Positions 1 through 7,217 of a stretch of 28,459 nucleotides of DNA are shown here, piece after piece. Source of the stretch: a virus; the IMG/VR virus record IMGVR_UViG_3300042375_000736, positions 1 through 28,459 of that record, one strand, 5' to 3'. The notes under the pieces were generated by a model. The model saw only the letters and a list, made by a program, of their open reading frames with translations, did not search any database and was not told the DNA's origin. Each line of letters begins with the position of its first letter. Within the stretch, counting starts at the first letter, position 1. A program made the position numbers and the translations under genes.

Positions 1-292
1 TGTTGATGCGGTAGAAATGCGCAATGTTGTCATCCACGACCCAGTGGCGTTTATGACCTTCATTGATTGAGTGCTCCCACACAAAGTTACGGACGGGAAT
101 ACTTCCCTGACCCAGATTCTTGAATGGCGTCACGATTAACTTTTTCGGGTCGATGACGGCAGCATACTTATCATACTCCTGTGGTTCAATGACCACTCGG
201 TATGGAACATTAATTACATCCAAAGAACGAACAGTGAGCCGAGACTCCCAACGACCTTTAGAAATGATGTATATTGGATATTTTGGATTCAT
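1..292 (-). CDS. TET-associated glycosyltransferase (TAGT family), N-terminal part, cut by window edge
   Basis: The ATG at 292 opens a frame that runs off the left edge after 97 codons. The product begins MNPKYPIYIISKGRWESRL and contains VIEPQEYDKYAAVIDP, LGQGSIPVRNFVWEHS and RHWVVDDNI. This series (SKGRW start, EPQEYD, G-x-x-x-RNF-x-W-EH, then a DDN acidic motif as the likely nucleotide-sugar/metal site) is what I know from the TET-associated glycosyltransferases of phages, which add sugar to 5-hydroxymethylated pyrimidines in DNA. The partner TET/JBP dioxygenase is not in the window. It starts 7 nt after the stop of the preceding gene and has no clear Shine-Dalgarno. The family call rests on remembered motifs; another GT-A-like glycosyltransferase is the alternative. 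Confidence 0.72.
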   Translation of the reverse strand, partial: MNPKYPIYIISKGRWESRLTVRSLDVINVPYRVVIEPQEYDKYAAVIDPKKLIVTPFKNLGQGSIPVRNFVWEHSINEGHKRHWVVDDNIAHFYRIN

Positions 293-299
293 GTCTTAT

Positions 300-890
300 T
301 TAGAGAGGATAAATTATTTTTTCTGCACTTGAGTTTTTTCTCATTAATTCACAACGACTGGGCCAATAAATTCTATATAAAAGTTCTGTTTCGAATAGGA
401 GATAGCCTTTATTTGTTTTTTCGGTACGACCCCTAATGATATTGCTTCTATCGGTATCGGCTTTAAAAATCTGAAGATAATCCCAATTTTTCTTCGCATA
501 ATTATTGGGGCCATAAGTCTGATATTGGATAAAATATAAATCAATATCACCCGTTGATTTTTCAGGAACATCATGTTCTTCATTCCACAATGTAGAATGT
601 CTGTTACGATTTCGCAGTTCCGAATAATGTGGAGGTTGTGTTTTAATTGAATAAAGTCTTCCATTAATTGAACCATCGGTGTCATCATACTGTTTCTTGG
701 AATCATAACAGTTTGGTTCAACATTAATACCATAATGGTTAAAAATCTGAACAAAGGCATCTTCTCCATAAAAGCCAAGAATACCACGGTTATTCTTTTG
801 CCAATAAGGCGTAGGAGGTGTGATAAAAATATCATCCCCATCCAATTCAGTTTTTACTTCATCATCAAAACCTAACAGCATATTACTCAT
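300..890 (-). CDS. unknown protein, possible PD-(D/E)XK-like nuclease
   Basis: 196 aa, starting MSNMLLGFDDE and ending IIYPL. I do not recognise a family with certainty. A helix-like segment GFYGEDAFVQIF (about 39-50) is followed by DDTDGSING and a strand LYSIKTQ (about 78-84). The spacing glutamate-helix, Asp-Gly, strand with x-x-K resembles a PD-(D/E)XK nuclease core, but the acidic residue before the lysine is replaced (SIK). The rest is rich in Tyr, Asn, Asp and Lys with no membrane segment. Its DNA is visibly richer in A+T than flanking replication genes, which suggests a later acquisition. It lies just downstream of gp43, has its own promoter-like motif and no Shine-Dalgarno, and is followed 7 nt later by the glycosyltransferase gene, so a role in DNA modification or host DNA attack is possible but unproven. 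Confidence 0.6.
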   Translation of the reverse strand: MSNMLLGFDDEVKTELDGDDIFITPPTPYWQKNNRGILGFYGEDAFVQIFNHYGINVEPNCYDSKKQYDDTDGSINGRLYSIKTQPPHYSELRNRNRHSTLWNEEHDVPEKSTGDIDLYFIQYQTYGPNNYAKKNWDYLQIFKADTDRSNIIRGRTEKTNKGYLLFETELLYRIYWPSRCELMRKNSSAEKIIYPL

Positions 891-900
891 ATTTAGAACT

Positions 901-929
901 ATTAAATCATTAAAAACAATAAATGTAAA
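901..929 (-). promoter_or_regulatory. early-type promoter for the 196-aa gene
   Basis: On the minus strand TTTACA (929-924) is followed after 17 bp by TTTAAT (906-901). The -35 motif overlaps the last bases of gp43 (stop at 930-932), giving the string TTTTGATTTACA shared with the promoter of gp43 itself. The -10 box ends 10 nt before the ATG at 890, leaving room for only a few untranslated bases. The -10 is weak (5 of 6). Confidence 0.4.
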
Positions 930-3536
930 TCAAAAAAAGAAGTTTTCAAGTGATGATGTCTCCTCACACTTCCAGCCGATTGCTTCAAAAATGATTTTGA
1001 TCGGGTCGAGGTAGGTCTTTTCAAATTGTTTGTCAAAGTCAATATGATTGTGGAGGTTGAATTCCTTGGGAATCACGTCGATGAATGAAATGACATTCTC
1101 ATTGATTGCATTGGGTGTACGAAGATAGATGAATTTGATTTTCTCGCCATTCTTGATTGTTTCGTACTTATTTAGAAGGTTCTTCATCTTGAGATGATGA
1201 TTGAACAGAAGACAACCGCGGACGTGAATAGGCGTAGTGCCGCCAGTACCTTTCTTGTAGATGGTATTTGAACTACGATAGCTGGAGATGTCCTTGGTAC
1301 CACGGGGAAACGCAATGTTTACGGGGTCGAGTGTCTTGAATTTATCGCGGAAGGCTTTAATTTCGGCTTGCGCTTCGGCTTCCGTTTTGGTTAGGATGAT
1401 TTTGAACATCCGTTTCATTTCGTCGCGGCAGATTTCCGGAGTCGATGACTTCACGGCTTCAATACCCATCACCTTGATTTTGGGTTCGGCATACTGAACG
1501 CCCTCATTGTTGTGGACGTTTAGGATGTAACGCTTCTTGGCGGTCCAGATACCACGGTCGGCAATTGCCTCACGTTTCATGATCATGCGGTTATCAGGGC
1601 AACCTACATTCTTGGCAAGTTTTTCATACGCATCCTTGAACACAGGCTCAATGGCTTTCGAGCAGAATTCATCCAAGAATTTCACGGGGTTGTTGGGCTT
1701 GAACATGTCGACAATGGGTTTCATTGTGACATACACCGAGTCGGTGTCAATGGCAATTACATAATCAACATCCTTAGTTTTGAGGACGCCGTTAAGGTAC
1801 TTGTTCACATTCATTTCTGCCCAACGGATTGCCGTCTGACCCGACAGAGTGGTACCCTCGGCAACACGGACATCAAAGTAATGAAAGTGTTTGTTACCAA
1901 GAGCACCGTAAAGTGAGTTCAGAAGAATTTTAAGGGCTACCTGATGATTCTCAAGACGACTGATTTCACGTTCAACCTTGAACCTAGCAACCTTGTCGGA
2001 CTTGTCGGTTTTCTCAAGTTTCTTCTTTTCTGCGATCATGTCCTTCTTCAGGACAACACGTTTGTCGTAAATGCCCTTGATGATTTCTGGAATGATGCCC
2101 TTGCGGTTGGGGTCGAACAGCACACCATTCGACGCAACAATGGCATTTTCATTTCCAAGTTGCGGGATGTTTCCGGCAAGAAGTTTGTCGGGATGGACTC
2201 CTTGCATCTGAACCGGAAGAATGGTCTCCGGCGACATATTGTATTGAATAATAAGATTGGGATACAGAGAGTTCAAGTCGAATGAACATACCCAATCATG
2301 AAAGCCAACCTTGGGGTCCTTCACATATCCACCGGCAAAAGAACCAGGTTCATCGCCTTCCTCGGCAAGGGCTTTCTCCTCGTCGGTCTTGGAACCGATG
2401 ATGGTATATTCGTAGCTTGGACGAATCGGCGCAACGGTGGGGATGATCTTGCGCGACATTAGATCACGGTAGATAATGGATTCCCAAATGGCAGTGGTAC
2501 CAAGAGTGTCGGTATAGTTTACGCCGCCGATGTAGGAGAGTGTAAGAACCAAGGTGATGAGACCAAGTTTATCCTCGAGGCGTTCCAGAAGTTCAACGTC
2601 CTTGATATTGTAATCGACATACTTTTGAAAGTTGTTTTTGTAGAGACCACCGAGGCTTCCGTATTCGGCATAGGACAGTTTTGTCTCATTCAGCACGATA
2701 TGGGCAATGTGTCCGAGTTTATAGGACTCCTGATTGCCGTAGGTGTTCAAGGTGAATTTACGGAAGAGGTCGAGATAGTCGAGCTGAGAGATGCCAACGA
2801 TTTCATAGGACAGTTTCGTCTGACCCATAATCGTTACATTTTTCTGACGAATGCAACCCTTGATTGTTGGCCATGGAGATAGCTTCGTGCAGGTCTTTTC
2901 ACCAAGTAGTTTTACAATACGGTTGATGATGTAGGGAACGTCGAAGAACCTAGAGTTCCAGCCCGTGAGAATGTCGGGCATGTTTTGGGTGTTTGACCAC
3001 CAGTCAAGGAAGCCCTGAAGCATTTCTTCCTCGCTACGATACTGCGTGTAGGCAACCTTGCCGGCAAAAATAGATTGGTCGGGGTCGAATGCTTTCACAC
3101 CCCACACGTTGAACATGTCGGAGTGATTGTTTTTGACCGTAATGACGGTAATAGGATATTCGGCGCGGTCGGGGTCGGGAAAGCCTTCATCCGAATGCAC
3201 TTCAATGTCTAATGACGACACATTCACCATGTCGCGGTTGAATTGGATTTCATCGGGAAATTGATTCTGAATGAAGTTGGTGACCCAACGGGTATTACCA
3301 TACACCTTGCCGGTGTGAGAATACATTTCCACAAACTCCTTGGCATCATTTAGAGAACCAAAAACATTTGGCTTCACCGGAACATCGGTAATCGACATGT
3401 AAGGCGACTGTGTCTCATCGACACCGAGAAACAATGTGGGCTTAAAATTGACCCTGTCCTTTACCCGGAGCCCATCACGATAGCCGCGATAGAGAATATG
3501 GTCACCGTAGGTTTGGACGTTTGTGTAAAATTCCAT
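930..3536 (-). CDS. 43: family B DNA polymerase, T4 gp43
   Basis: 868 aa (T4: 898), the replicative DNA polymerase with 3'-5' proofreading exonuclease. Exonuclease motifs: SSLDIEV (D110, E112), GWNSRFFDVPY (around 192-202) and YNIKD (Y309, D313). Polymerase motifs: A at SFDLNSLYP (D420), B at KILLNSLYG (536-544), C at IDTDSVY (D597, D599), and a later KKRY. All catalytic residues are present, so the enzyme looks active. The N-terminal part (1-100) matches the gp43 N-terminal domain, whose T4 counterpart binds its own mRNA; the C-terminus ends LENFFF, compatible with a clamp-binding hydrophobic tail. The ATG at 3536 has no Shine-Dalgarno and lies 8 nt after a -10 box, so the mRNA may be leaderless. 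It forms the replisome with gp45, gp44 and gp62 encoded just upstream. Confidence 0.98.
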   Translation of the reverse strand: MEFYTNVQTYGDHILYRGYRDGLRVKDRVNFKPTLFLGVDETQSPYMSITDVPVKPNVFGSLNDAKEFVEMYSHTGKVYGNTRWVTNFIQNQFPDEIQFNRDMVNVSSLDIEVHSDEGFPDPDRAEYPITVITVKNNHSDMFNVWGVKAFDPDQSIFAGKVAYTQYRSEEEMLQGFLDWWSNTQNMPDILTGWNSRFFDVPYIINRIVKLLGEKTCTKLSPWPTIKGCIRQKNVTIMGQTKLSYEIVGISQLDYLDLFRKFTLNTYGNQESYKLGHIAHIVLNETKLSYAEYGSLGGLYKNNFQKYVDYNIKDVELLERLEDKLGLITLVLTLSYIGGVNYTDTLGTTAIWESIIYRDLMSRKIIPTVAPIRPSYEYTIIGSKTDEEKALAEEGDEPGSFAGGYVKDPKVGFHDWVCSFDLNSLYPNLIIQYNMSPETILPVQMQGVHPDKLLAGNIPQLGNENAIVASNGVLFDPNRKGIIPEIIKGIYDKRVVLKKDMIAEKKKLEKTDKSDKVARFKVEREISRLENHQVALKILLNSLYGALGNKHFHYFDVRVAEGTTLSGQTAIRWAEMNVNKYLNGVLKTKDVDYVIAIDTDSVYVTMKPIVDMFKPNNPVKFLDEFCSKAIEPVFKDAYEKLAKNVGCPDNRMIMKREAIADRGIWTAKKRYILNVHNNEGVQYAEPKIKVMGIEAVKSSTPEICRDEMKRMFKIILTKTEAEAQAEIKAFRDKFKTLDPVNIAFPRGTKDISSYRSSNTIYKKGTGGTTPIHVRGCLLFNHHLKMKNLLNKYETIKNGEKIKFIYLRTPNAINENVISFIDVIPKEFNLHNHIDFDKQFEKTYLDPIKIIFEAIGWKCEETSSLENFFF

Positions 3537-3544
3537 TCAATAAC

Positions 3545-3571
3545 ACTATACCAACCGACGATGGTTGTAAA
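3545..3571 (-). promoter_or_regulatory. early-type promoter of gp43
   Basis: Minus strand TTTACA (3571-3566), 15 bp, TATAGT (3550-3545). The -35 begins one base past the TGA of the preceding gene (3574-3572). Only 8 nt (GTTATTGA) separate the -10 from the gp43 ATG at 3536, so transcription is predicted to start within about 0-3 nt of the start codon. The TTTAC core matches the -35 of T4 early promoters (GTTTAC). Confidence 0.6.
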
Positions 3572-4522
3572 TCAAAAAGTGACGGATTTGTAGGCAAACT
3601 CAATCGCTCTATCTGCTTCCGTGTGTAGAGGGCGTTTCTGGTAGATTCTTGCTGTATCCCTATCCAAATCCCTTACCATCTCTGCAATCTGCATACCCGT
3701 GATGGGATAGCGTTTCTTTACCGCATTACACGCAATGCTGGACATAATCTTATAGATCATTCGGTATCTTCCTGAACCATCTATAGATGAAATTGATTTG
3801 TATTCCTTAATGAGTGCTTTGTTTACAAACGGGCAGTCGAGATAGGAGTTCCAAGTAATTGTATTGTTGTTGGCTTGTTCCTTACGATGCTTTAGAATCT
3901 CCACTTGGATTGCCGCAGGAAACTTGTCCATAAGAGTTATGGATGGCTTCTCGGAATATGGATGCTGCGCCATGATTGCATCGGGGTCCATAATCTCTCC
4001 CGAATGCACGAGGATAAAATTATCGGCATCCGGATACTGAGCCGGAACATAGTACATTCGGCTTAGGTCCTTGGTCTGTTCATCTCCGATGGAACCAAAG
4101 TGCTTGTTCAAGGCGTACCAGAAATGCCGAATCTTATCGGCGGGAACAATCTTGTTCAATTGGAACACCACTCGGAACTTCTTTTTCTCCGGACGTGATG
4201 ACGCAGTTGAATAACAGATATGACGGTACTTCACATAGCGCCCGGCTGCTTCCTCAAACGAACAATCATATTCATCAACATCAAGTGCAGCCCAACCACC
4301 CCAACCAGTTACATTTGCATTTGCACGTGTGGCGCCTTCGGTATAAATTGCGGGAGAAATCAATGACGATGATTTCTTTTTCTCTCCCTTCTTGGCTTTG
4401 TAACCAGGAAGTTTGGAGAGTTGGAACATAAGTTTTTCAAAGTCCTCCCATGAAGCCACGGTGACTTTCTTGTCCGTCTTATTATCAAAGATGGAGTCGA
4501 ATACTGTAAGGGAATAATTCAC
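3572..4522 (-). CDS. putative archaeo-eukaryotic primase (AEP)-like protein with PriCT-like C-terminus
   Basis: 316 aa from a GTG start. Residues 74-86 (GWGGWAALDVDEY) carry an hhhDhD motif (D81, D83) as in motif I of AEP primases. YSTASSRP...KKFRVVFQL (104-122) resembles the second motif region with a basic residue before a hydrophobic strand, and KDLSRMYYVP (151-160) fits the downstream segment seen in AEPs of phages and plasmids. The C-terminal third (SGRYRMIYK... to the end) is helical and ends HTEADRAIEFAYKS, like the PriCT domain that often follows AEP domains. T4 itself uses the unrelated gp61 primase, so this may be an accessory primase-polymerase or an inactive relative. It sits between hsp20 and gp43 with its own promoter; the GTG has no Shine-Dalgarno and is 8 nt after the -10 box. 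Confidence 0.6.
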   Translation of the reverse strand: MNYSLTVFDSIFDNKTDKKVTVASWEDFEKLMFQLSKLPGYKAKKGEKKKSSSLISPAIYTEGATRANANVTGWGGWAALDVDEYDCSFEEAAGRYVKYRHICYSTASSRPEKKKFRVVFQLNKIVPADKIRHFWYALNKHFGSIGDEQTKDLSRMYYVPAQYPDADNFILVHSGEIMDPDAIMAQHPYSEKPSITLMDKFPAAIQVEILKHRKEQANNNTITWNSYLDCPFVNKALIKEYKSISSIDGSGRYRMIYKIMSSIACNAVKKRYPITGMQIAEMVRDLDRDTARIYQKRPLHTEADRAIEFAYKSVTF

Positions 4523-4530
4523 TGTACAAT

Positions 4531-4557
4531 CCTATACAAAGGTTGTCGGTATGTAAA
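4531..4557 (-). promoter_or_regulatory. early-type promoter of the primase-like gene
   Basis: Minus strand TTTACA (4557-4552), 15 bp, TATAGG (4536-4531), with 8 nt to the GTG at 4522. The -35 abuts the U-tract of the hsp20 terminator (TTTTGTTATTTACA), so terminator and promoter are packed in about 60 bp. Confidence 0.55.
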
Positions 4558-4561
4558 TAAC

Positions 4562-4592
4562 AAAAGAGTGGTGACCGTAAAAGTCACCACTC
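4562..4592 (-). terminator. intrinsic terminator after hsp20
   Basis: Perfect 10-bp stem GAGTGGTGAC / GTCACCACTC (4592-4583 and 4575-4566 read on the minus strand) with a 7-nt loop, followed by TTTTGTTATTT. It lies 20 bp after the hsp20 stop and would isolate late hsp20 transcription from the gene below. Confidence 0.85.
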
Positions 4593-4612
4593 GCACAAGA
4601 ACTAAAAGTTAA

Positions 4613-5032
4613 TTAGTCTTGAATGAAGGTTGAGCCAATCTCAATCTTCTTTGGGCGTTCCGATTCTGGAACAACCTTGGTGAGCGGAATCGAAAGGATT
4701 CCATTCTTAAGGTCGGCACCTTTTACCTGAACATGTTCCGACAGCGTAAAAGTTCTGGTGAACTTACGGGTCGAAATGCCCTTATGGTTGTAGATGCGTT
4801 CATCTTCCATTTCGCCGCTAACAGTAAGGATAGAATCCTTTAGCTGAATGTCGAGGTTCTCCTTAGAGAATCCTGCAACGGCGATTTCCACCAAGAAATT
4901 GTCGTCATCAATGAAAACGACATTATGCGGTGGGTATGTATCCTCTCTTAAGGAGACTCTGTTGAGCTCGTTGAAGAGATGGTCGAAGCCTACAAAGGCC
5001 GACCGTGGGAACGTGTATGTATTTCCTGACAT
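4613..5032 (-). CDS. hsp20: small heat shock protein, Hsp20/alpha-crystallin family
   Basis: 139 aa. The alpha-crystallin domain spans about 38-130: VAVAGFSKENLDIQLKD, ILTVSGE, RKFTRTFTLSEHV and LKNGILSIPLTK, the usual order of strands including the A-x-x-x-n-G-I/V-L signature (GADLKNGILSIPL). ATP-independent holdase chaperones of this type occur in T4-like cyanophages and some alphaproteobacterial phages and are thought to protect virion assembly or phage proteins. The ATG at 5032 has a strong Shine-Dalgarno (GGAGGT, 8 nt upstream). A perfect late-type promoter lies at 5121-5128 and a strong terminator follows, so this looks like a single-gene late transcription unit inside the replication cluster. 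Confidence 0.95.
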   Translation of the reverse strand: MSGNTYTFPRSAFVGFDHLFNELNRVSLREDTYPPHNVVFIDDDNFLVEIAVAGFSKENLDIQLKDSILTVSGEMEDERIYNHKGISTRKFTRTFTLSEHVQVKGADLKNGILSIPLTKVVPESERPKKIEIGSTFIQD

Positions 5033-5040
5033 GTTATTTT

Positions 5041-5046
5041 ACCTCC
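5041..5046 (-). promoter_or_regulatory. strong ribosome binding site of hsp20
   Basis: GGAGGT on the minus strand, 8 nt before the ATG at 5032. It is one of the few full Shine-Dalgarno sequences in the window and contrasts with the many starts that have none. Confidence 0.85.
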
Positions 5047-5120
5047 AGTTATGCAAGGTTATGTAATCTCCGACAACCCCAGTTGGGCATCATCGGTTGC
5101 TGACGTTGTGCCAGCAAACT

Positions 5121-5128
5121 TATTTATA
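5121..5128 (-). promoter_or_regulatory. T4 late-type promoter of hsp20
   Basis: TATAAATA on the minus strand, exact match to the T4 late consensus read by gp55. It begins at the base next to the regA stop codon. By the T4 rule (octamer at -13 to -6) transcription would start at 5115, giving an 83-nt leader. Confidence 0.75.
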
Positions 5129-5509
5129 TCACTTCGTATTGCCGATATTGTACTTTGGGAGCAATTCCCAATTACCTTTATCGCGGTACGGAATGATCTT
5201 AATCTGTCTCAATGGAGCCTTATCCTTGGACTGTTCTGCATTTACAATGGTAACCAGACCCCAATCGGAAAGAAGGGTGGCAATGGTATTCCGTCTTTGT
5301 AAATCATTTACATTTAGATTGGAAGGCTTGCCATCAAGGAGAAACAGCTCTTTGAAATGTACGATGAAATAGCGACCCTGCTTGTGTAGGATATGGCAGG
5401 ATTGGTATAGCTTGTTGGAAGACTTCCGAGAAGCTACACCGATGCGAGTAAGTGTCTCACGAACCTTAAGGAAATCATCCGGTTCATTCAAGGTAATCTC
5501 AAGCATCAT
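5129..5509 (-). CDS. regA: RegA translational repressor
   Basis: From the ATG pair at 5509/5506 the product is 126 aa starting MMLEITLNEPDDFLKVRETL, close to the start of T4 RegA (122 aa, MIEITLKKPEDFLK). LYQSCHILHKQGRYFIVHFKE and LLPKYNIGN at the C-terminus also match. RegA binds the initiation region of early mRNAs and blocks their translation; in T4 targets include genes 44, 45, 62 and regA itself. The frame is open upstream to a GTG at 5593 inside gene 62, adding up to 28 residues (DAQQTNQ...WIPA); the family alignment favours the internal ATG, yet no good Shine-Dalgarno precedes it. It follows gene 62 as in T4. Confidence 0.93.
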   Translation of the reverse strand: MMLEITLNEPDDFLKVRETLTRIGVASRKSSNKLYQSCHILHKQGRYFIVHFKELFLLDGKPSNLNVNDLQRRNTIATLLSDWGLVTIVNAEQSKDKAPLRQIKIIPYRDKGNWELLPKYNIGNTK

Positions 5510-5561
5510 AGCAGGAATCCATGCCACGGGAGTTTCGTCTACGACGATACCCGGGATAGGT

Positions 5562-5957
5562 TCAAGGCTTTGATTTGTTTGTTGAGCGTCCACCTTTAAA
5601 ATGTTTTTGTTTAAGTTCGTTTAGTTGGTCTGAACTCAAAATCGTCAAAGCGGATCTAGCCTTTTCATTACTATATCCATAATGTTCTTTAACAATCAAG
5701 AGGTCTTCCGACTCAGTTGGTTTTAGCCATTTGCTGAATCGTTTATTCCTACTAACTATATTTATAAGATACTCGTATTGGAGCCTCTTGTCCAGATGGT
5801 GGTTTTGGTTCATCTCATTCGCAAAACCAACCGTGTCTGGAAAGTATGAAAGACCTCTGTTAACCATGAACGGAACATATTGCTTTTCGGCAATGTCGTC
5901 GACCATGATATTAGTCTTGGTCATGTTGATGGAATTGAGGTATTCAAATGGGTTCAT
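5562..5957 (-). CDS. 62: clamp loader small subunit, T4 gp62
   Basis: 131 aa from the ATG at 5957, MNPFEYLNSINMTK. It is shorter than T4 gp62 (187 aa) but placed between genes 44 and regA and shares the pattern YVPFMVNRGLSYFPDTV and RNKRFSKWLKPTESEDLLIVKEHYGYS, matching T4 segments (SKFMVENALSQFPE; GKRYGKWAK). With gp44 it forms the 4:1 clamp loader that opens gp45. The frame also has an upstream GTG at 5978 within gp44; the ATG is preferred because GGAAG lies 7 nt before it and only 4 nt separate it from the gp44 stop. The C-terminus is basic (KGGRSTNKSKP). Confidence 0.9.
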   Translation of the reverse strand: MNPFEYLNSINMTKTNIMVDDIAEKQYVPFMVNRGLSYFPDTVGFANEMNQNHHLDKRLQYEYLINIVSRNKRFSKWLKPTESEDLLIVKEHYGYSNEKARSALTILSSDQLNELKQKHFKGGRSTNKSKP

Positions 5958-5961
5958 CGTA

Positions 5962-6909
5962 TTACTTCCATTCGGCACACGCCATAAGTTCGGTAATGCA
6001 CGCCACGAGGTTTAGCTCATGGTCGGCAACAAAGGCATCTTTGTATTGGTAATTGGCAAGAATGACCACGATGTTGGGTATGCTGTCGGGATTTGCATGC
6101 TCGGTCATATTGTCGTAAATCTTGCGGAAGATTGCCGCAGGTTCACAATCAATGTTGTTGACAACCCATGCACGACCAGCCTTGAAGTCCTTGTCCTTGA
6201 GAGCCTTGATCAACAGAGTGATGTTGGCGTCCGAAAGGTTTGCAAGGATGCCCTTGTCAATTTTACCAGAAACCGAATAGCGTTGGCACTCATTCAGCAC
6301 TCTGCGCCAGTCGGGAGCAAAGCGGAGGATGAGTTCGGCAACAACGGACTGCTCATATTGAATACCTTCTTCCTTGAGGATGAATTCAAGACGTTTTAGG
6401 AAAGCATTGGCAAGTGATGCCATTTGTTTCTTGGAAGTATTGAATTCAATTACGGCACAACGGGAATGCAATGGCTCGATGACGCGATTCTTAAAGTTAC
6501 ACGTGAGAATGAACCGGCAGTTGTTACTGAATTCCTCAATGAAGCCACGGAGCGCGGGCTGCGTGGAAGATGGATTCAGGTAGTCTGCTTCATCCAGGAT
6601 AATGACCTTGGGACCTCTTGACTGTAAGGACACCGATGACGCAAACTGGCGAATCTTGGTACGGAGAACATCAATGCCGGATTCTTCCGAGCCGTTAATG
6701 ATCATGTAGTCGAGGTCAAGCATGTTACACATTGCGCGTGCAACAGTTGTCTTACCAAGACCTGCGGTACCAGTGAGCAGCATGTTCTGCATCTCACCAG
6801 ACTCAACGATGCTCTTGAAGGTCTTTAGAAGACCCTCTGGAAGGATACAGTCGTCCAGTTTTTGTGGGCGGTATTTTTCAACCCACAGGAATTCATTAGA
6901 GTTTGACAT
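5962..6909 (-). CDS. 44: clamp loader ATPase large subunit, T4 gp44
   Basis: 315 aa (T4: 319), an AAA+ ATPase of the RFC/DnaX type. It starts SNEFLWVEKYRPQKLDDC as in RFC proteins. Walker A is GTAGLGKTT (about 47-55), Walker B is VIILDEADYL (about 103-112), and the SRC motif (HSRCAVIEF, about 149-157) supplies the trans-acting arginine. With gp62 it loads the gp45 ring on primer-template junctions. The ATG at 6909 has no Shine-Dalgarno; a -10 box TATAAT ends 8 nt upstream, so it can be transcribed separately from dsbA. Confidence 0.97.
   Translation of the reverse strand: MSNSNEFLWVEKYRPQKLDDCILPEGLLKTFKSIVESGEMQNMLLTGTAGLGKTTVARAMCNMLDLDYMIINGSEESGIDVLRTKIRQFASSVSLQSRGPKVIILDEADYLNPSSTQPALRGFIEEFSNNCRFILTCNFKNRVIEPLHSRCAVIEFNTSKKQMASLANAFLKRLEFILKEEGIQYEQSVVAELILRFAPDWRRVLNECQRYSVSGKIDKGILANLSDANITLLIKALKDKDFKAGRAWVVNNIDCEPAAIFRKIYDNMTEHANPDSIPNIVVILANYQYKDAFVADHELNLVACITELMACAEWK
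5965..5969 (-). promoter_or_regulatory. ribosome binding site deciding the gp62 start
   Basis: GGAAG on the minus strand, 7 nt before the ATG at 5957. It lies in the last codons of gp44 and supports the ATG over the in-frame GTG at 5978. Confidence 0.6.
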
Positions 6910-6917
6910 AGGGGTCT

Positions 6918-6947
6918 ATTATACACCAGTGACAATGGTCTTGTAAA
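6918..6947 (-). promoter_or_regulatory. early-type promoter of gp44
   Basis: Minus strand GTTTACA (core 6947-6942), 18 bp, TATAAT (6923-6918), a perfect -10. The promoter lies in the last codons of dsbA. The -10 is 8 nt from the gp44 ATG at 6909, predicting a leader of about 0-3 nt. Confidence 0.6.
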
Positions 6948-7179
6948 CCTCTTTAATCTCAGATGTTTCATTTTCAAACTCAACCACATTCTGTTTATGG
7001 TACATCATTGCGACCTTACGGAACGTCTTGGTTGGAAGTTTGTATTTGTCTTCCAGTGCTTTTAGAATCTCACGAATCTGCTCCTTTTGTGTTTGCATCT
7101 CCGACATAGCTTCGGAGATTTGATCGAGGGCGGTGAGGATGGCTTTGCGGTCTTCAGCCGAGGTAGGAATGTTGCTCAT
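6919..7179 (-). CDS. dsbA: DsbA-like double-stranded DNA-binding / late transcription protein
   Basis: 86 aa from the ATG at 7179 (MSNIPTSAEDRK). The C-terminal half LPTKTFRKVAMMYHKQNVVEFENETSEIKEVYKT aligns without gaps to T4 DsbA (VDGKMFNRLLALYHKDNRDVFEAETEEVVELYDT in my memory). T4 DsbA is a small dsDNA-binding protein that binds late promoter regions and enhances late transcription. The N-terminal half is a helix with regular charged and hydrophobic positions. In T4 dsbA is beside gene 33; here it lies between gp44 and an 81-aa unknown next to gp45. A TTG 39 bp upstream would add 13 residues encoded by the terminator stem and is less likely. Confidence 0.8.
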   Translation of the reverse strand: MSNIPTSAEDRKAILTALDQISEAMSEMQTQKEQIREILKALEDKYKLPTKTFRKVAMMYHKQNVVEFENETSEIKEVYKTIVTGV

Positions 7180-7181
7180 AA

Positions 7182-7217
7182 TAAAAAGTGGTGGGTTCTT
7201 TAATGACTGCCCCACCA
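7182..7217 (-). terminator. intrinsic terminator or hairpin upstream of dsbA
   Basis: Minus strand stem TGGTGGG / CCCACCA (7217-7211 and 7195-7189) with a 15-nt loop, then ACTTTTTATT. It follows the 81-aa gene and ends directly before the dsbA ATG, so it may be leaky and tune dsbA/gp44 expression. Confidence 0.6.

Noticed and set aside
5298-5306. TGATTTACA motif within regA resembling the early -35 element
   Set aside because: No -10 box at 14-18 bp and it is within coding sequence.
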